A stretch of DNA of 64,000 nucleotides from Exophiala sp. HKRS030 (GCA_023897205.1 JAHWDD010000009.1:806001-870000); one strand, 5' to 3'. Positions 31,177-42,585 are shown, counted from the first letter of the stretch. The notes: generated by a model from the sequence alone, not told the origin. Numbers and translations: made by a program.

Positions 31177-32557
31177 ATGAGCGACCTCGACAAGTAAGTT
31201 CAGCGAGTTTCGCTTCTCCCTGAGCCCCGCTGACACTCCCAGGGCCATCGCGCAACTGCGCGCATGCCGACCTATTCCCGAACCTCAAGTGCGCGAACTG
31301 TGTTACAAGGCCCGCGAACTGCTCATAGAAGAAGGCAACGTGGTCACAGTTGATGCTCCTGTCACGATATGCGGCGACATCCATGGACAATTCCATGACC
31401 TCATGGAACTCTTCCGTGTGGGAGGTGATGTTCCCGACACGAACTACCTGTTCATGGGCGACTTTGTAGACCGGGGTTTCTACTCTCTCGAATCTTTCCT
31501 CCTACTATTGTGCCTGAAAGTTCGGTATCCCGACCGTATTACACTCATTCGCGGCAATCACGAATCCCGCCAGATAACCACGGTGTATGGCTTCTACGAC
31601 GAATGCATACGCAAATATGGCAGCGCGAATGTGTGGCGGTACTGTTGCGAAGTCTTTGACTACCTTGCGCTGGGCGCACTCATCCTCGGCGCAACCACTG
31701 ATGTACCACCCTCGACGTCTCAGTCCTACAGCGACAATACCCAGTCCACCCTCCCCCCAGACGATGATGACGATATCGAGTCCGAAGTGTTGAACGCTAA
31801 CGGCGATCTCATAAGCAAGACTCTCCGACGGCAATTTGCTGGCTTAAACCTCAACTCTCAATCCTCCGTAGATACATCCCGCATTTCACCCGCTCCGGAC
31901 ATCGATGCCCCATCACCTCTTGAACCGCCCTCCTCTCTCCCTTCGCAAGGCTCACCTGGAGCGTCACTCTTCAACCCACCAACATCCACGACCGGCGCGG
32001 TCCTGTGCGTCCACGGTGGGCTGTCACCTCTAATCGACACGGTGGATAAAATCCGACTGATAGACCGCAAACAAGAAGTGCCGCACGAAGGCGCCATGTG
32101 TGACCTCCTGTGGTCCGACCCGGACGAGATTGAGGGCTGGGGTCTGTCCCCTCGCGGTGCGGGTTTCTTGTTCGGTGCAGATATTGTCCGCCACTTCAAC
32201 CACACGAACGACCTGTCCCTGATTGCCCGAGCCCACCAGCTCGTCATGGAAGGATACAAGGAGATGTTCGACAAGACCATAGTCACGGTCTGGTCCGCCC
32301 CGAATTACTGCTACAGGTGTGGCAACGTCGCCGCCATCCTCGAACTCGGCGAGGATGGAAGCAACGGCGGCTGCATCACCAGGGCGAACGGCGACCAAGG
32401 ACGCAAGGAACCCGTGGGAGGAGACGGCAACGGCGGCGGTGCCGGTGTCCTTTGGAACCTGGCCACGCCGGGACGACGTTATAGAGTGTTTGAGGCGGCG
32501 CCGCAAGGCACGAGGGGGATGCCGGCCAAGAAACCAGTCGGCGAGTATTTCTTGTAA
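31177..32557 (+). CDS. ppg1: PP2A-type Ser/Thr phosphatase catalytic subunit Ppg1
   Basis: Two exons: 31177-31193 (17 nt) and 31243-32557, encoding 443 aa. The start reads [19 protein letters not shown], with the junction inside the Lys codon. All metallophosphatase signatures are present: [34 protein letters not shown] and [12 protein letters not shown]. The C-terminus GEYFL resembles the methylated DYFL tail of PP2A enzymes. Between the two halves of the catalytic fold (about residues 170-265) is an insertion of about 95 residues, rich in Ser, Pro and Asp, that yeast Ppg1 lacks at this place. My recollection is that filamentous-fungal Ppg1 proteins carry a variable insertion here. Known roles in yeast: glycogen accumulation and control of mitophagy with the Far (STRIPAK-like) complex. 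PP4 (Pph3) is the main alternative, but the overall sequence fits Ppg1 better. Confidence 0.87.
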
Positions 32558-33414
32558 CACAATTTCAGAAGGGGCTTGACTACCTACCTTTACCTTGACT
32601 AGGTACACGTATGGAAATCATGTGTATCCCTTTTTTTGGCTTCTTTCTGTTCTTTTTGTTGTTCACGGCGGGGTGGGAAATGAAGCGTATAGTTTTTCCA
32701 GGGGTTTTTGTATTCTTTTAAGTTTCCGTCAAAGGGAGATGGAGAGGAAAGGACTCTCCTGGGGTAGGCTTGTGTGTATTATCAGGGAGAAGATGAAATC
32801 AAAACGCCCACACACACACACAACGAATGGTTCGGCTTTTTTTATGTTTGTGAAAGGAGTGGCGTGGATAGCGATGGCAGATTTGTCTCCAGCTCTATAG
32901 AAAGCAGGGATTGTTGGCGTTGTGGAGCAATAAAGTGAGGAAGGAAATGCACAGAGCAGACTTACCTATCGGTACAAAATGAAGTAGTACGGAGTAAGCA
33001 GAAACCACATGACATACCTAGATGAGGGACGTGGTGGTGATTGACTTTGGCTTCGAATAAACATTAGAAATGGAACGAGAACTGGCAGGGTTCAGGATCG
33101 GAGAAGAGTAGGATAGGTATTTGAATCTAAACCATGCCATGGTCGTATATCTCTGATACTATACTATACTAACGACTAAACAACAACGTCAAAATGTCGG
33201 GGGTATCTATGATGGATCTGTTTCCAATATCAAACAAAAAAACCAAGGTCATGGTCTGTAGATCGAGTAGCGCGGCAAGGAAATCAAAAAAAAGTACCGC
33301 CCTGTTCCCTGTACACTCGGAGGGTCCCTTGTCACATATGTCTTGACAGATCTCTCGACAGATGTCTCACCCCCAAAAGGCCAACCAGTGTATTTAGATA
33401 AATGGAAGAACGAC
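32558..33414. other. Convergent 3' intergenic region with CA microsatellite
   Basis: About 860 bp between stops of ppg1 (+) and the GNAT gene (-). It holds (CA)7 at 32809-32822, a TACGGAGTA copy at 32988-32996 and TACCTA-type words near 32580. No gene seen. Confidence 0.5.
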
Positions 33415-34645
33415 TCATCTCTTCCCTCTCTTGCCCGCGGTCGGCGTCATCTCTTCCTTGACCTTTTCCAGCATGTCACGCGCTTGGCGATCTCTCTTGG
33501 TAAAGGTGCCAGAAAACGTGGCGGGCAGGGGCCGTGCGCTGTGGGCGTGGTCGGCGGCAAACTCTGGTCCGTTCCAGCCCTTGATCTGGCACACCTTGAC
33601 CGCCTCCTCGAGCAAACCTTGACCGACCCCTTTGCGGCGGTATCGACGCTTGACGGTCCAGCCACGGATCACCCCCGTCGCGGGCGCGTTCCTGCGTGGT
33701 TTCCGGGGGCTGCCCCCTGAAGGCGTTTCTCGTTCGCCTCGTATGATGACCGTGCCGACGACCTCGTCGCCGAATCGAGTGAGTAGGATCTCGTCCGCGT
33801 CTCCGACAGCCGGACTATCATCGGTCTCGCGGCCTTTGCTCAGCCATTTCCACGTCCCTACGTTCTCGGCTTCTTCGAGATACCCGCCCGTGAGCCAACG
33901 GATAGTGACCAGGATGGACATGAGGATTCCAGCAGTCGTGGTGCCGATCAACATCCAGTCCGACCGCTGGCCCTTGTACAAGTACTGATATACCAGGCCG
34001 AAGCCGAGGACGAACGTCCCGAGAGTCAACGGGTGGTACATGATAGCGCTGGACGCGACTTGACGCTGCTGGGCGACCGAATCGGCCAACAAGTGGAGGG
34101 CTTCGACCTTGTCATCCTCGCTGACGGCCGGTCTGGTGGTCAAGTCGGGGATGTCATCTAACGGATTCTTGGATTCGGCCACCGCGTCTTCAGCATAGAC
34201 TTCGCTGCTCGTGCCCAGGGGAGAAGGTGAGGGAGGGGGGAGACCGCCGGAAGAAGCCATGGTGGTCGGTCGTAGAACGTCCGGAGTGGTTGGGAGAGAC
34301 GGCGGCGTGGAATCGGGATCGAGGACAAGATTGGCTCGTAAGGTGTTGAAGAATGCTGTCCGAAAAGCACTTGTCAGAACGTCTTCGCTTTCCTTCTCCT
34401 TCCCCGTCTGTGGTCGCGTGCTCACCGGCAGAAGTTTTGAAGCCTGGTATACGATCACCAACAGCAAAACCGCCTGGGCGGCCCGTCTCTTGAAATAAAG
34501 CGGCCGAAGGAGAATAATACACAGCCTTATTTACAGCGAAGAATGAAGAAGCAGAAGTCAAGTAGTTGGCCGCCGAAGGTTGAGGAGGAGTCGGAGGAGA
34601 AAGGTATAGGTGTTCAGGAAGTCTCAGATGATGGTGCCGGCCCAT
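33415..34645 (-). CDS. Membrane-anchored GNAT-family N-acetyltransferase-like protein
   Basis: Two exons: 34535-34645 and 33415-34488, encoding 394 aa. The 46-nt intron uses GTAAAT and TTTCAAG and joins in phase 0. Without it, the long frame has no upstream ATG before 34260. The spliced N-terminus (MGRHHHLRLPEHLYLSPPTP) leads to a first hydrophobic helix (RRAAQAVLLLVIVYQASKLL, about 38-57). A hydrophobic hairpin lies at about 185-225 (LTLGTFVLGFGLVYQYLYKG, WMLIGTTTAGILMSILVTI). The C-terminal 170 residues are GNAT-like, with GVIRGWTVKRRYRRKGVGQGLLEEAV matching the acetyl-CoA-binding R/QxxGxG/A motif, and VVGTVIIRGE as the preceding strand. Predicted role: acetyl transfer to an unknown amine at a membrane. 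The exon-1 assignment is inference. Confidence 0.72.
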
Positions 34646-35753
34646 GATCTGAAAATTGCTGGCCGTCCAGCCGCAATTGGCATGGCCGACCAGCGGAGAA
34701 GGGAAAAAAATCAAATTAGATGGACATGAAAAAAGTAACGTTAGCCCCAGAATAGAAGGCGAAAAGGAACAGAAAGAGCCAGTCTATTTGAGCCTGGAAG
34801 CCGTGAAGAGGGAAAAAGAAGTGAAGAATAGACCGTGAGGAGGGGCAGAGTGGTGGGTTTTAGTAGAGCACGTTGACAATTGCGGGCAAAAGACTGGACA
34901 GGGACAAGGGACAGTTGTATCGTGGCCGTAAGTACGGAATTCGGAGTAGGCGAGTAGGTGAGTATCTCAAAGGGGGCCGGTGTGAAGGGGGAGCACAGGG
35001 CAAGACGGACGGGTGGGTGAGGCTGGTGGACAAACGATGGCGGGATCGAGGCACCTAAAGTACTCGTTACTGTACCCAAGGGACTCCATATGGAGTATGA
35101 CTTCAGGGCTTACCGACGCTAGATTTTGTTACTCGCACTCTCCCAGCAACACCACAGAGTAATTGATCTAGCCACCAGAGGTTTTCCACAACGGATGCAT
35201 AGAGCGAGGCCTAGGCCTGTGAACTGTTTACTTTTTCACTTCTTATCTTTCAAAATAAACCCCGACGAAGCCTTCTTCAATCATGCTCGACTCCATATGG
35301 CATGGTCTTCGGCAGCAATCGTATCATCAACACCCCCGCCAAGCACCTCCTGATAGCGACTGACCTCGACATGGTCCACACGATTGGACTATGGCATCAC
35401 ACCGATACATGCAAGATGCATAGTGTGGGTTGATCTAAGCCTGTTCCTGGCCAAATAAATGTTCCTATCAGTAGCAACGCAGCCTCGAAGATGATGCATC
35501 TTGATAACGCTCGTCAAACCCCGTCCAGCTACTCCAAACATGCTTGACAGGGGGTCTTGTGATCACTTGCGAAAGGCATGAAATCGAAAGGACACTTGCA
35601 ATCGACTCTAGCAGACTGAAATTCGTCATCTCATGCATACATGTTGCATGGCCCTAGTAGAGGATGGGGATATCATCGTCATCTCACTCGTAATCTGCAA
35701 GTCGCTCTCTCTATATCGTCGAAACGCCTAATCCTATCTGGTGCGACCATCGT
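34646..35753. other. Intergenic region between GNAT gene start and prolyl-tRNA synthetase stop
   Basis: 1.1 kb. It contains GTAC-rich and GGAGTA-type words at about 34930-34950 and 35065-35100 (with a near-palindromic CTCCATATGGAG at 35086-35097). No gene is supported. Confidence 0.45.
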
Positions 35754-37481
35754 CTAATACGACCGCCCAAACATGCACCATGCCTCAGCAAAACTTGAGC
35801 ATTTGGGGTTCCCGCATTTGGTGACTCCCTTTTCAATTCCCTCGGGCTGATCGAATGGAATACACAGACTCTTGGCTCCCATGCTAGGAGCACGTTCGTC
35901 TTGCGGGATGCCACTCTGTTCCTCGGCCTTGCGTGCACTCATGTCCTTGATCTGATCCTCGCATGACTCAGCCAAGCAGAAAGGCATCAGGATAACATTC
36001 TTCTCGTTCAGCGTTGGCACAAAATCATCCCAATTGGTAACTTGTTTGATGTGAGACTTGTACTTTGCGTTGGCTCGGTCATACAGGTCCTTTTGAATCG
36101 TCTCGAGCAGTTCAGGAACGGCAGTGTTCAGCTCACTGATGGCAATCTGACCCTTGCTCTCGGCCTTGGGCAAGTCTCGTCGGGAGGTTGTCACATAATG
36201 ACCCTTGCTCTCACCGGGACCGAATTCGAGTCGAAGAGGAACACCCTTCAATTCCCAGTCGTTAAATTTGAACCCTGGGGAGTACCCCTCGCGAAGATCC
36301 GCTAGAGCCCGGACATCAGCCGCCTTGAGGACTTCGACTAGGCCGTTGATCTCGCCGTAAAGTGCTTCTCGCTCCTCATCCGTGGTTTTGGCAGTGACGC
36401 CGACGGGAACAATAACTACCTGTGTTTCGACGACACGGGGAGGCATGACAAGACCCCGGTCGTCACCGTGAATCATGACCATAACGCCAATGACTCGAGT
36501 CGACAAACCCCAGGAGTTCTGCCAGACGTACAACTGGTTCTTCTTCTCTTCCTCCGTTTTGGCATTGGGATCCTGAACTGTGATACCGAACATCTTACTG
36601 AAGTTTTGGCCCAAACAATGAGAAGTACCACCTTGGATGCCCCGCCCAGTCGCTGGAATGTAACCTTCAACGGTGGTCGTGTACAAACCTCCCGCAAACC
36701 TCTCCTTGTCCGTCTTTCTGCCCTTGATCACTGGGACTGCGAGGAGTTGCTCGTAGACACCGGCATAGAGATCTAGGATTTCGAGGACTTCCTTGCCTGC
36801 CTCTTGTTCCGTCAGATGAGCAGTGTGGCCTTCTTGCCAGTGGAATTCTCTTGTTCGCAAGAATGGCTGAGGATGCTTGAACTCCCATCGAACCACCGAG
36901 TTCCACTGATTCAGCTTCAGTGGCAAGTCACGGTAGCTCTGGATCCATTTGGCATAGTATGGGTACATGACAGTCTCGGAGGTAGGACGAATGGCAATCT
37001 TCTTCTCAAGTTTGCTGCTGCCTCCGTGTGTCACCCACGCAACTTCGGCTGCGAACCCTTCAATATGGTCCTTCTCGCGAGAGAGCACCTCTTCAGAGAC
37101 GAACAGCGGGAAAGAGCAATTCTTTACCCCCATTTTCTTGATCCTCGAGTCGAACCAGGCGCGCACTTCGTCCCAGACAAATTGCGACGCTGGTTTGAGG
37201 ATGTAGCAGCCAGAAATGTCATAGTAGTCAAGCATGTCACCCTTGAGCAAAACTTGTTGGTACCACTCTGGGAAGTCTGCATCCTTGGATACGTCGATGC
37301 CGATCAGTAGGGCCCCTTCCTTCTTCTTCTTTCCACCTTTTGATTGTGGTGCTTTGGCTTCATTCTTGCCAATGGCCTTTTCTGGCGCCGGTTTCTTTTC
37401 CATCCTCTTTTCCGCGGCTACTTTAGATTCTTTCTCGCGGGTAGGGAGATCGGTCTTCGAGGTTTCTCGAGAATGCGACAT
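35754..37481 (-). CDS. Prolyl-tRNA synthetase, cytosolic (eukaryotic/archaeal type)
   Basis: A single 575-codon frame. The open frame starts at 37523 without an ATG; the first ATG is 37481 (MSHSRETSKTDLP). After a Lys-rich N-terminal extension of about 55 residues, the class II synthetase core begins at about residue 60 (LLIGIDVSKDADFPEWYQQV). Key motifs: RPTSETVMYPYYAKWIQSYRDLP (motif 2 start, ATP and proline binding), WNSVVRWEFKHPQPFLRTREF, and GTSHCLGQNFSKMF (motif 3 region). The anticodon-binding domain (VVIVPVG onward) and the eukaryote-type zinc-binding C-terminal domain follow (CEDQIK, KCGNPKCSSFAEAWCMFGRSY; chain ends in Tyr, as in this group). Catalyses ATP-dependent charging of tRNA-Pro. 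It lacks the N-terminal editing-like domain present in the longer S. cerevisiae enzyme. Confidence 0.95.
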   Translation of the reverse strand: MSHSRETSKTDLPTREKESKVAAEKRMEKKPAPEKAIGKNEAKAPQSKGGKKKKEGALLIGIDVSKDADFPEWYQQVLLKGDMLDYYDISGCYILKPASQFVWDEVRAWFDSRIKKMGVKNCSFPLFVSEEVLSREKDHIEGFAAEVAWVTHGGSSKLEKKIAIRPTSETVMYPYYAKWIQSYRDLPLKLNQWNSVVRWEFKHPQPFLRTREFHWQEGHTAHLTEQEAGKEVLEILDLYAGVYEQLLAVPVIKGRKTDKERFAGGLYTTTVEGYIPATGRGIQGGTSHCLGQNFSKMFGITVQDPNAKTEEEKKNQLYVWQNSWGLSTRVIGVMVMIHGDDRGLVMPPRVVETQVVIVPVGVTAKTTDEEREALYGEINGLVEVLKAADVRALADLREGYSPGFKFNDWELKGVPLRLEFGPGESKGHYVTTSRRDLPKAESKGQIAISELNTAVPELLETIQKDLYDRANAKYKSHIKQVTNWDDFVPTLNEKNVILMPFCLAESCEDQIKDMSARKAEEQSGIPQDERAPSMGAKSLCIPFDQPEGIEKGVTKCGNPKCSSFAEAWCMFGRSY

Positions 37482-38042
37482 TTCTGAGGTAGAGGAAAAG
37501 AAGGGTGAGTCAGACCAAGGCAAGCCCCTCGTGAGTTTTATGGTCTAAACGAGTAGAATGTATGCAATGTAAAGAGGTCTAGTGGTTGGTTGGATTTATG
37601 AGTCGTGTGTGCATTTGGGCTCGCAGCGCCGCATTGATTGTGTCGAACCCCGCATACAAAATATTTCCCATGGCCGCTTCAAGAGACAAACTGCAATGTG
37701 CATCCAGCGGCCTCACATACGGGGCGCCGCTTTTAAAGGCCCCTATTACACTCGACTAGCCTACTACCAGTGTCCTTCAATTTTCCAATCCTTCGAGTCA
37801 ACATAGATTAACAGTCAACGACTTTCCAATATTCGACAGTCCCGTTGATGTTAACGCTCTCTGACCGCGCTAATTGACGGCTACAAGAGGCATATTTCGT
37901 GAACCAATGTGGATTGCGCTGTCTTGAGTACCTACTGAGTGATAGATATAGGGCACCAAATCCTCAGTCCTTGCGAAGGAGTCTAGAAAGAGAACCTCAT
38001 ACAAGGACATGTATGCTCTGTACTGCAAACTGGTCCAATTAC
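37482..38042. other. Intergenic region between prolyl-tRNA synthetase and SDR genes
   Basis: About 560 bp: promoter side of the synthetase gene and 3' side of the SDR gene. I see no further gene. Confidence 0.45.
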
Positions 38043-38798
38043 TCAACAGTTCCATCCTCCATCGGCACTCCAGATTGCTCCTGTGACAAAAGTACTCTCA
38101 TCGCTTAAGAGAAAGGCGACAATCCCGGCGATCTCTCCCGGCTTTCCCTTCCTTTGAAAGGCTTGTGCACTCATGTCTGCCTTTTGGACCTTTTGTGCCT
38201 CTTCTACCGCTGTCACCATAGGTGTATCGATAAAGCCAGGGGCTACTCCGTTGATTCGGATATTGTTCTTGCCTTCTTCCTTGGCGGCAGCTCGAGTCAA
38301 ACCAGCAACAGCATGCTTACTAGCGGTGTAAATGCTGTTCTTCACCTGCCCGAGTACGGCGAGCACACTGGCCGCGTTCACGATCGATGCGCCTGACTTC
38401 ATGACCCTGAGCTCCTCGCGCAAGCAGTTGAAGACGCCTCTGACATTGATGTTCATGACAAAGTCGAATTCATCATCCGTCTCATCTCGGAGTTCTAGTG
38501 TTGCTGCATGATGACCAATGACCCCGGCCAGATTCGCCGCCCCGTCGACCTTGCCGAATTCTTTCACCGTTCTCTCCAGAAACACCCGCACCTGCGAACG
38601 ATTCGTGACATCGACCACTGTGTAGATGACTTTGGCTCCAGCAGCTTCGAGTGTTTTGGCTGCCGCTTCCAGCTGTTTGGCATTGATGTCGGCCAGTGAG
38701 AGAGTTGCGCCCCTGCTCGCCAGCAGCTTAGCCGTGGCCAGTCCAATTCCAGAGGCCGCACCGGTGAGCGCAATAACTTTTCCTTCCATGGAACTCAT
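38043..38798 (-). CDS. Short-chain dehydrogenase/reductase (classical SDR)
   Basis: A single 251-codon frame from the ATG at 38798 (MSSMEGKVIALTG). The frame is open upstream to 38849 but without an ATG. Classical SDR signatures: cofactor-binding TGAASGIG (TGxxxGxG), an acidic residue at the end of the second strand (LADINAKQL), which favours NAD(H), a divergent NAG-type segment (AANLAGVIG), then catalytic Ser in NAASVLAVLG and YTASK (YxxxK). The C-terminus ends in the usual substrate-loop and GAIWSADGGWNC segment. Predicted NAD-dependent alcohol/ketone oxidoreductase; the substrate is unknown. It is divergent from the Zn2Cys6 gene across 1 kb, which fits, but does not prove, control by that regulator. 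Confidence 0.9.
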   Translation of the reverse strand: MSSMEGKVIALTGAASGIGLATAKLLASRGATLSLADINAKQLEAAAKTLEAAGAKVIYTVVDVTNRSQVRVFLERTVKEFGKVDGAANLAGVIGHHAATLELRDETDDEFDFVMNINVRGVFNCLREELRVMKSGASIVNAASVLAVLGQVKNSIYTASKHAVAGLTRAAAKEEGKNNIRINGVAPGFIDTPMVTAVEEAQKVQKADMSAQAFQRKGKPGEIAGIVAFLLSDESTFVTGAIWSADGGWNC

Positions 38799-39841
38799 GT
38801 TCACTGCAGATATCGGACGTCGATATTGAGATAATTGGCCTAGAACCACTCCCGCATAAGATACGTCCTGAGATATATCCTAATGATAGCTCCCCCCAGC
38901 CCAAGTGAGTCGAAGGTTTCGGCTTACATCTTTACCTCGGGTTGTCAGTCTCGGACTGGAAGGACTCCGGGAAGACTTTGGACGATACAGTGGACCGATC
39001 ATGAGCAGTGGACAAGAGAAGTCTCGCACCTCGAGCGGCTGGGCCTGGGGTAACAGAACGAATCTGGACTTCTGATCATACAGGTCTACGCAGGGGTCGT
39101 GGAATTTTCGGTACAGCGTTCCACTACTAATTGTTGATTGTCCTGGCCATGTTGCAATGCGGCAGACTGGCAATGACACCACCAACTGCTATGGATGTCG
39201 GCTATACCCCCTCTCCAGGAGAGTATCTTTCTTTACTATGCCCCGAGATCCTCTCAGCGACCTCCAGCTAGGAGACTGTACTCCATAAGCCACGGGGTTG
39301 GGCCCCCTCTCCTCCTCGCCTCCGCAATCTTCCCTTCAACATCCAATCAAAATTGACCCGGAGTCGACCCGAGCCACGCCGCTGTGACAAAGATTTCCAA
39401 CCTCATTTCAGTCTCGGGAGGTAATACTGCATGGAATAACCAAGTCACTTCCTGGACTATGTAGGCAAGCCTCTCAGTCACCAAGCAGACTGCTCGTTGT
39501 CGTCGAAAACGTGGTGCAAGCTGACGGAAATACTCCACAACCAAAGCCGCGGCTACGGAGGCAATCCACCAATGTACCCTTTTATCAGAGAGGCGCAGGC
39601 ATTTTGAAAGTCGGTTCACCACAAAAAAGCCACACTACACAGTATCCGAGTCTAGGAATCTCGATTCTACTACTCCGGAGAATTTCGTGTCAGCTAGTTG
39701 TGTTAGATTGCCTAGGAGCACAACATTTGGATCGCTAGCATGTGACTGGAAGGCCGGAGGCGAGGTTAGGGATACGTCTATCACCTCTTTGTGGATCTAT
39801 CGCCCCTGAGTCGCCTGTATGTTAACAAAACTTCAGACGCA
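38799..39841. promoter_or_regulatory. Divergent promoter region, SDR / Zn2Cys6 regulator
   Basis: About 1.04 kb between divergent start codons. Contains scattered CGG/CCG triplets (for example a CTCCGGAG palindrome near 39672-39679) of the sort Zn2Cys6 proteins bind. No site can be assigned from sequence alone. Confidence 0.35.
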
Positions 39842-42508
39842 ATGTCCACACGTGCAGAACAGGGATATGGACGACGTCCGCATGCCACCTTGGCTTGTTA
39901 CATGTGTCGCAAGCGGAAGATCAGATGTGGGAGAGAACTGCCGCACTGCACCATATGCAAAGATACCTCTCAAGAATGCATCTACCCAGCGAAACCGATG
40001 AGACCAGGTCCAAAGATAGGCAGTACCCACGCTACCTCTCAGAAGCGGCAGCGTAAGTAGATCTTCATCTCCGAGTCTTGACAGGTATTGATCCTATGAC
40101 TCTAGTGGATAAAGAAAGTCAAAAGAAATATCCTCAGGAGCGACGAGATATGAGACTCGAACCTCCAGGAATGACAGGAACTACCTTGGTCGATGACTCC
40201 TCTCCATCTTCAGTACCATCTCAGCCGCCCCAAAGTCCTCCACAACCGAACAATGTGCTGACCCTGTCATTCATTCTCCATCCCACGTTTGAGAATTGCT
40301 CGCCAGACCACACTGATGCCACTCCGAATTTAGCAGATACAGATGTTCGTTACACCGAAGCGCTGATGACAAGCTGTAAATCTCTGGGCTTGACTTTGCT
40401 ACAGTTGAACACTTTGTAAGTAAACTTCGATTTGAACTATCGTATTCCCCATCGACGACTCTGAGGACAATGCAAAGTAACAAAAGCATAGGCTCCCACG
40501 ATACTTTGAAACATTCACGTCGTTTCAACTCTTCCGGCTATCAGAACTTCAAACAAAATTATGGCAGATCCCTACCCCAACACAAAGAACGGCACTTCTA
40601 GCAGCGATGCTGGCGTTTGGTCTGAAAGGCCTTGATAAAGATGACTTACACAATATTTTGCAGGAGCCCGTTCTTTCGGGTGTAACAGAATTACCAAGCA
40701 TCCATTTCCGTTCAATTGGGATCAAGCATATGGAGCAAGCTATTGAAGAACTCGACGACGAACCTTTGTCTCTTCCTCTCTTGCAAGCACTGATCTTGAA
40801 TACACATTGTCTGCTCGTCCAACGCGTAAGAGGGAAGGCATGGAGGTGCCTCGGGACTTGTATCAGAACTGCATATGAATTGAATCTTCATCTCATTGAT
40901 GCAGGCAAGCAGAGCCACGAACCCATCTCAAATGTAGAGAAATGGTGCATTGAGGAAGAATGGCGCAGGGCCTGGTGGGCGATCTGGGAGATGGATGTGT
41001 TTGCCAGTGTCATTCGTCGCTGCCCAGCGGGTATCGACTGGAGCCAGAACGAGACATTTCTACCGGCTGAAGATGCGAGATGGTATGGCGGCCAACCACA
41101 GCAAAGCTGCTTTTTGGACATCGATGTAACAAGCCGATGGAAATCACTGGTGAAGACCAAGAACAGATCCCCAAGCGCCTGGTTTATTCTCCTCAATTCG
41201 CTCATGAAGGACGCCCAAACAATTTCGAGTCCAACCAGTGTCGATAAGCCTCTCCTGCCAGATCGAGAACTATTGCCGGAGGCTAGCGGAGGCATTATTG
41301 ACGAACACCAGCGACTACTGCTTCGAGAGAAAGCGGTAGCAACAAAACGTCTCAGCACTATCTCCAATGCTCTGTATTGTGCAATCATGGCTCTCCCTGA
41401 AGAACTCCAGTACCACGGTCAACATCTCAATTTTGGCGGCAAGGAACTCCAGAAGCCAGGCGCCATTTCTAGGCGGCTTACACACAGCTTCATCTACAGT
41501 ATCTATCTCATGACTCAACTCACAAAACTCATGATCCTGAAATACCATGTATTTCGCACAGGGAGAAAATGGACTCTTTATCGGAACCAGAAAACTATGG
41601 GCGATGGTGCCACCGAGTTCGAGGATAGCTCAGGATCCCCTTTGCGTTCCACATGGGAACCGCAATATCTCTCACAGTACTTCGAAGCAGCAGATAATGT
41701 GGTCAGCATAATTCGAGGCTCTTCAGGGGACCATTACAAACATGTCAACCCATTCCTTGCTAGCACTACGTGGCTGGCTGGGGCTGTGCAATTGCTGCAT
41801 CGTAGCGAGCTGGAGGAGGACGAGCCGGATCGAGAGCTGATAACGTCGAACTTTGAATTGGTGAGTTTGATATATCAGAAAACAGTGGATTTTTGGAACA
41901 TGTCACCGGTGCCATTGCGTAATTGGGAAACCCTCGAAAAAGGACTCGAAAGTGTCAAAAACAATCCTGATGGCGGAGACAAATTTCACTATGAGACGCC
42001 CTGTATCTTCACGGCTGGCAACAAAGGCCGACTGGCAATGTCGAAGACAAAACCATCTTCTTCGACGGCTTCAACCCTGGCCAGCGGCTATGACAATGTC
42101 AATCTTGAAATTGCGAGGTGCACTACAAATACCTCAGATAGGGGGGATGATGTTCCTGAAGCCTCTGCTGACATTTACAACAACGGAACTCTCTCTCAAG
42201 TGTCGCCGCCACAGTATCAATACCAAGAAAATGCGCAGCTTGTGTCTACAACACAGAAATCGTACGATATGCCGCCGTCGTCGTTGGGACAACCTCTACA
42301 TCATGATCAGAATCTCTCCATCGATATAACCTCGTCCGATATGGATCGAGGAACAGGAAGAGCATCTTTGTTTCCAAGCACCTACGCGCCGGTTGCTACA
42401 TTGTCTCCTAACTTCATGGACGCCTCACAGTTTGTCTTGGATCGAGATTTCAACCTGGATTTTTCGACTTATCTAGATGAGATGTTCTCAGGCTCGTATT
42501 TGCCATAG
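39842..42508 (+). CDS. Zn2Cys6 fungal transcription factor
   Basis: Three exons: 39842-40052, 40085-40415 and 40492-42508, encoding 852 aa. Introns of 32 and 76 nt keep phase and join NTLLPRYFETF. The binuclear zinc cluster lies at residues 18-46, spacing C-x2-C-x6-C-x6-C-x2-C-x6-C (CYMCRKRKIRCGRELPHC, then ICKDTSQEC). The usual Asp-Gly after the third Cys is Gly-Arg here. A Ser/Pro-rich linker follows. Then comes the fungal-specific middle homology region (about 150-600), with EEWRRAWWAIWEMDVFASV as the characteristic conserved helix. The C-terminus is Gln/Ser-rich and ends with an acidic/aromatic segment (DRDFNLDFSTYLDEMF) that looks like an activation domain. Probably a nuclear pathway-specific activator; the neighbours (SDR, GST-like, EthD, SnoaL, transporter) are the natural candidate targets. 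Confidence 0.93.
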
Positions 42509-42585
42509 GAAAAGATACAGATGAGGAGATTATGGGACCGAACGAATCCATGAGAGAATGATGACTGGATTGCTATGCATGCGTC

